Of a stretch of 6,309 nt of DNA, positions 5,135 to 6,309 are shown in pieces. The DNA is from JANNHP01 sp031404455 (GTDB lineage: Bacteria > Planctomycetota > JAJSAM01 > JAJVHW01), in contig JANNHP010000257.1 of NCBI GenBank assembly GCA_031404455.1, forward strand, positions 1 to 6,309. The letters run 5' to 3'. A program made the translations under genes and the position numbers. The first letter of the stretch is position 1. Each line of letters starts with the position of its first letter. The notes beneath the pieces were generated by a model, which saw only the letters and a list, made by a program, of their open reading frames with translations, searched no databases and was not told the origin of the DNA.

Positions 5135-6309
5135 CACCCTTCCGACGCTGGATCGCGAGCGCTGTCGCGCTGTTCGTCGTGCTCGCGCTGGGCGGGCGCA
5201 CGGGCGTTGCGCAGGACTGTCCGCAGGAGAAGGATGCGCCGAAGGTGATCTTCCACGGAATCGCGATGGGGGCATTCAATCGGAGCCTGGCGGCGACCCT
5301 CTCGGACGACTTCTTCGGGCGCCTCGTCAAAGGGGTTCCCGGGGTCTCGTTCTTCAACACGAAACACGTTGCGGTGCTTCTCGGGCGCAACGGGACGCTG
5401 CAGCAGTTGGGCGAGGTCGACCATATCCCGGGACTCGCCGGCGCGCTCGGGTCTCCATTCGCGATCCGGCTCACCTTCGACGAGACGAGAACGGGCTCGA
5501 ACCCGGTGAAAATCCGCCGCATCGTGACAGCCTCGCTCGTCGACACGCATGAAGCCACCCTCATGCGACGGTTCGACCGGACGCTTCCGAACAACGACAA
5601 TACGCTGTTCGGCCCGATCGACGCACTGCGTGGGCAACTGACGGAGAATCTCAGGTGCCTCCTCCTGGCCACGCGCACGCGCCCGGCCGTGCCGCACCTC
5701 GTGGCCAGCCTGACTCCGGATGCGGTGTCTCCGGGTGGCAACGTGCACGTGAACGCCACGCTCACGGACTCGTCCAACGGTCAGCGGCAGAGCGGGAGGG
5801 AACTCCAGGTGCACACCTGGCAGGGGCGGGTGCTTGTCTCCACGGCGCGCTACATGACCAACGACTACGGTGTCGTCAGCGCGGACCTGACCGTCGGACC
5901 CGACCCGGGCCCCCATTCGATCTCCGTGACGTTCACCGATGCGCGCGGACGGACGACGCCGTCCAACCCGGACGAGATCGCCTACAACGTTCTCGATCCT
6001 TCCGGCGACGCGACGATCAGCGCGGCCGAGGCGGCGCTGCGACTCGGTGCAGCGCAGACGGTGACCGCGCGGCTCACGCACAACGGCGCGCCGGTCGCGG
6101 GCGCCACGTTCAACTTCACGGCGGCGGGCGGCGGCACCGTCGCGACGCCCGGCGTCACGACTGACGCCAACGGCTACGCGAGCACGCAGTTCCAGGCGCC
6201 GAGCACCAACGCCATCGTGGACGTCACCGCCACCACGCCCGCGCCGCCCTCGAAGGGCCCGAAGGCAGGCGCCGCCGACCTCACGGCAAGTCTCACGCTG
6301 GTCGTGGAC
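5131..6309 (+). CDS. Exported protein with novel N-terminal domain and Ig-like/Big_1 repeats, C-terminus cut by window edge
   Basis: Open for 393 codons to the right edge with no stop, so the protein is incomplete. Residues 1-27 are a signal peptide (WIASAVALFVVLAL core, cleavage after GVA). Residues 28-180 form one alpha/beta domain: helix FNRSLAATLSDDFFGRLVKG, strands AVLLGR and FAIRLTFDE, strand ASLVDTHEATLMRRFDRTL, and a final helix IDALRGQLTENLRC. The order of a 'two-layer' helix followed by strands that end 'LvDt...l.RRFd' recalls TolB-N, FlgO or CsgG-like envelope domains, but this is only a fold-level guess. C30 and C176 are the only cysteines seen and bracket the domain. Residues about 184-289 are an Ig-like sandwich (SPGGNVHVNATL, then HSISVTFTDARG). 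About 294-367 match the Big_1 invasin/intimin type (APVAGATFNF, GVTTDANGYASTQF). More repeats probably follow. The first domain uses more A/T third positions than the rest. It lies downstream of, and overlaps, the other exported protein, so the two may act together at the cell surface. Confidence 0.85.
   Translation, partial: MTPFRRWIASAVALFVVLALGGRTGVAQDCPQEKDAPKVIFHGIAMGAFNRSLAATLSDDFFGRLVKGVPGVSFFNTKHVAVLLGRNGTLQQLGEVDHIPGLAGALGSPFAIRLTFDETRTGSNPVKIRRIVTASLVDTHEATLMRRFDRTLPNNDNTLFGPIDALRGQLTENLRCLLLATRTRPAVPHLVASLTPDAVSPGGNVHVNATLTDSSNGQRQSGRELQVHTWQGRVLVSTARYMTNDYGVVSADLTVGPDPGPHSISVTFTDARGRTTPSNPDEIAYNVLDPSGDATISAAEAALRLGAAQTVTARLTHNGAPVAGATFNFTAAGGGTVATPGVTTDANGYASTQFQAPSTNAIVDVTATTPAPPSKGPKAGAADLTASLTLVVD

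Noticed and set aside
3323..5275. Very long minus-strand open frame (650 codons) opposite the first Ig-like protein
   Set aside because: Its translation is dominated by Arg, Ala, His and Gly without hydrophobic core patterns, while the plus strand gives a signal peptide and regular beta domains.
4978..6081. Minus-strand open frame (367 codons) opposite the second exported protein
   Set aside because: Arg/His-rich shadow. The plus strand shows a signal peptide, a good ribosome-binding site and a Big_1 domain.
1..6309. Defence island, toxin-antitoxin pair, CRISPR array, tRNA or mobile element
   Set aside because: I see no nuclease, methylase, transposase or integrase motifs, no regularly spaced repeats with unique spacers, and no tRNA-like cloverleaf. 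A CHAT-linked defence role for the TPR gene cannot be claimed because its C-terminus is outside the window.

Overview
The window is very GC-rich, with G or C at most third codon positions. It holds five protein genes and no RNA genes, insertion sequences or CRISPR arrays that I can see. The gene types (a sigma-70/ECF-like factor with a long N-terminal extension, a membrane-bound zinc-finger anti-sigma factor, an exported TPR protein and large exported Ig-like proteins) suggest a high-GC Gram-negative-type bacterium with a large genome, such as a myxobacterium-like, planctomycete, acidobacterial or related uncultivated lineage. No marker gene fixes the phylum.

Left part, minus strand (3455 down to 1): three genes packed as one operon. 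The order is sigma factor (2547-3455), anti-sigma factor (1529-2542, 4-bp gap) and an exported TPR-repeat protein (1532 running off the left edge, ATGA overlap). The anti-sigma factor has a cytoplasmic HxxxCxxC zinc finger, one membrane span, and an outer part that looks like a fibronectin-III-like sandwich followed by a TPR-like hairpin. The TPR protein carries a signal peptide and at least seven roughly 40-residue repeats. A simple model is that the exported domains sense or scaffold something outside the inner membrane and release the sigma factor through the anti-sigma factor.

Middle (3456-3652): a 197-bp divergent intergenic region. It must contain, or lie next to, the start signals for both operons. 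A 9-bp direct repeat with 12-bp spacing lies in it, but no promoter is convincing by eye.

Right part, plus strand (3653 to the right edge): two exported proteins coupled by another ATGA overlap. The first (493 aa) is a chain of beta-sandwich-like domains ending in a carboxypeptidase-regulatory-like domain. The second (partial, at least 393 aa) has a signal peptide, an unrecognised alpha/beta N-terminal domain bracketed by two cysteines, and then Ig-like domains including an invasin-type Big_1 domain, and it continues past the window. The divergent layout makes this pair a natural candidate target of the neighbouring sigma factor, but that is inference.

Nothing here is a clear match to a known defence or mobile system. 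The most interesting hypothesis is a self-contained envelope-sensing unit: sigma factor, FN3/TPR anti-sigma factor and exported TPR protein, facing an Ig-domain surface operon.
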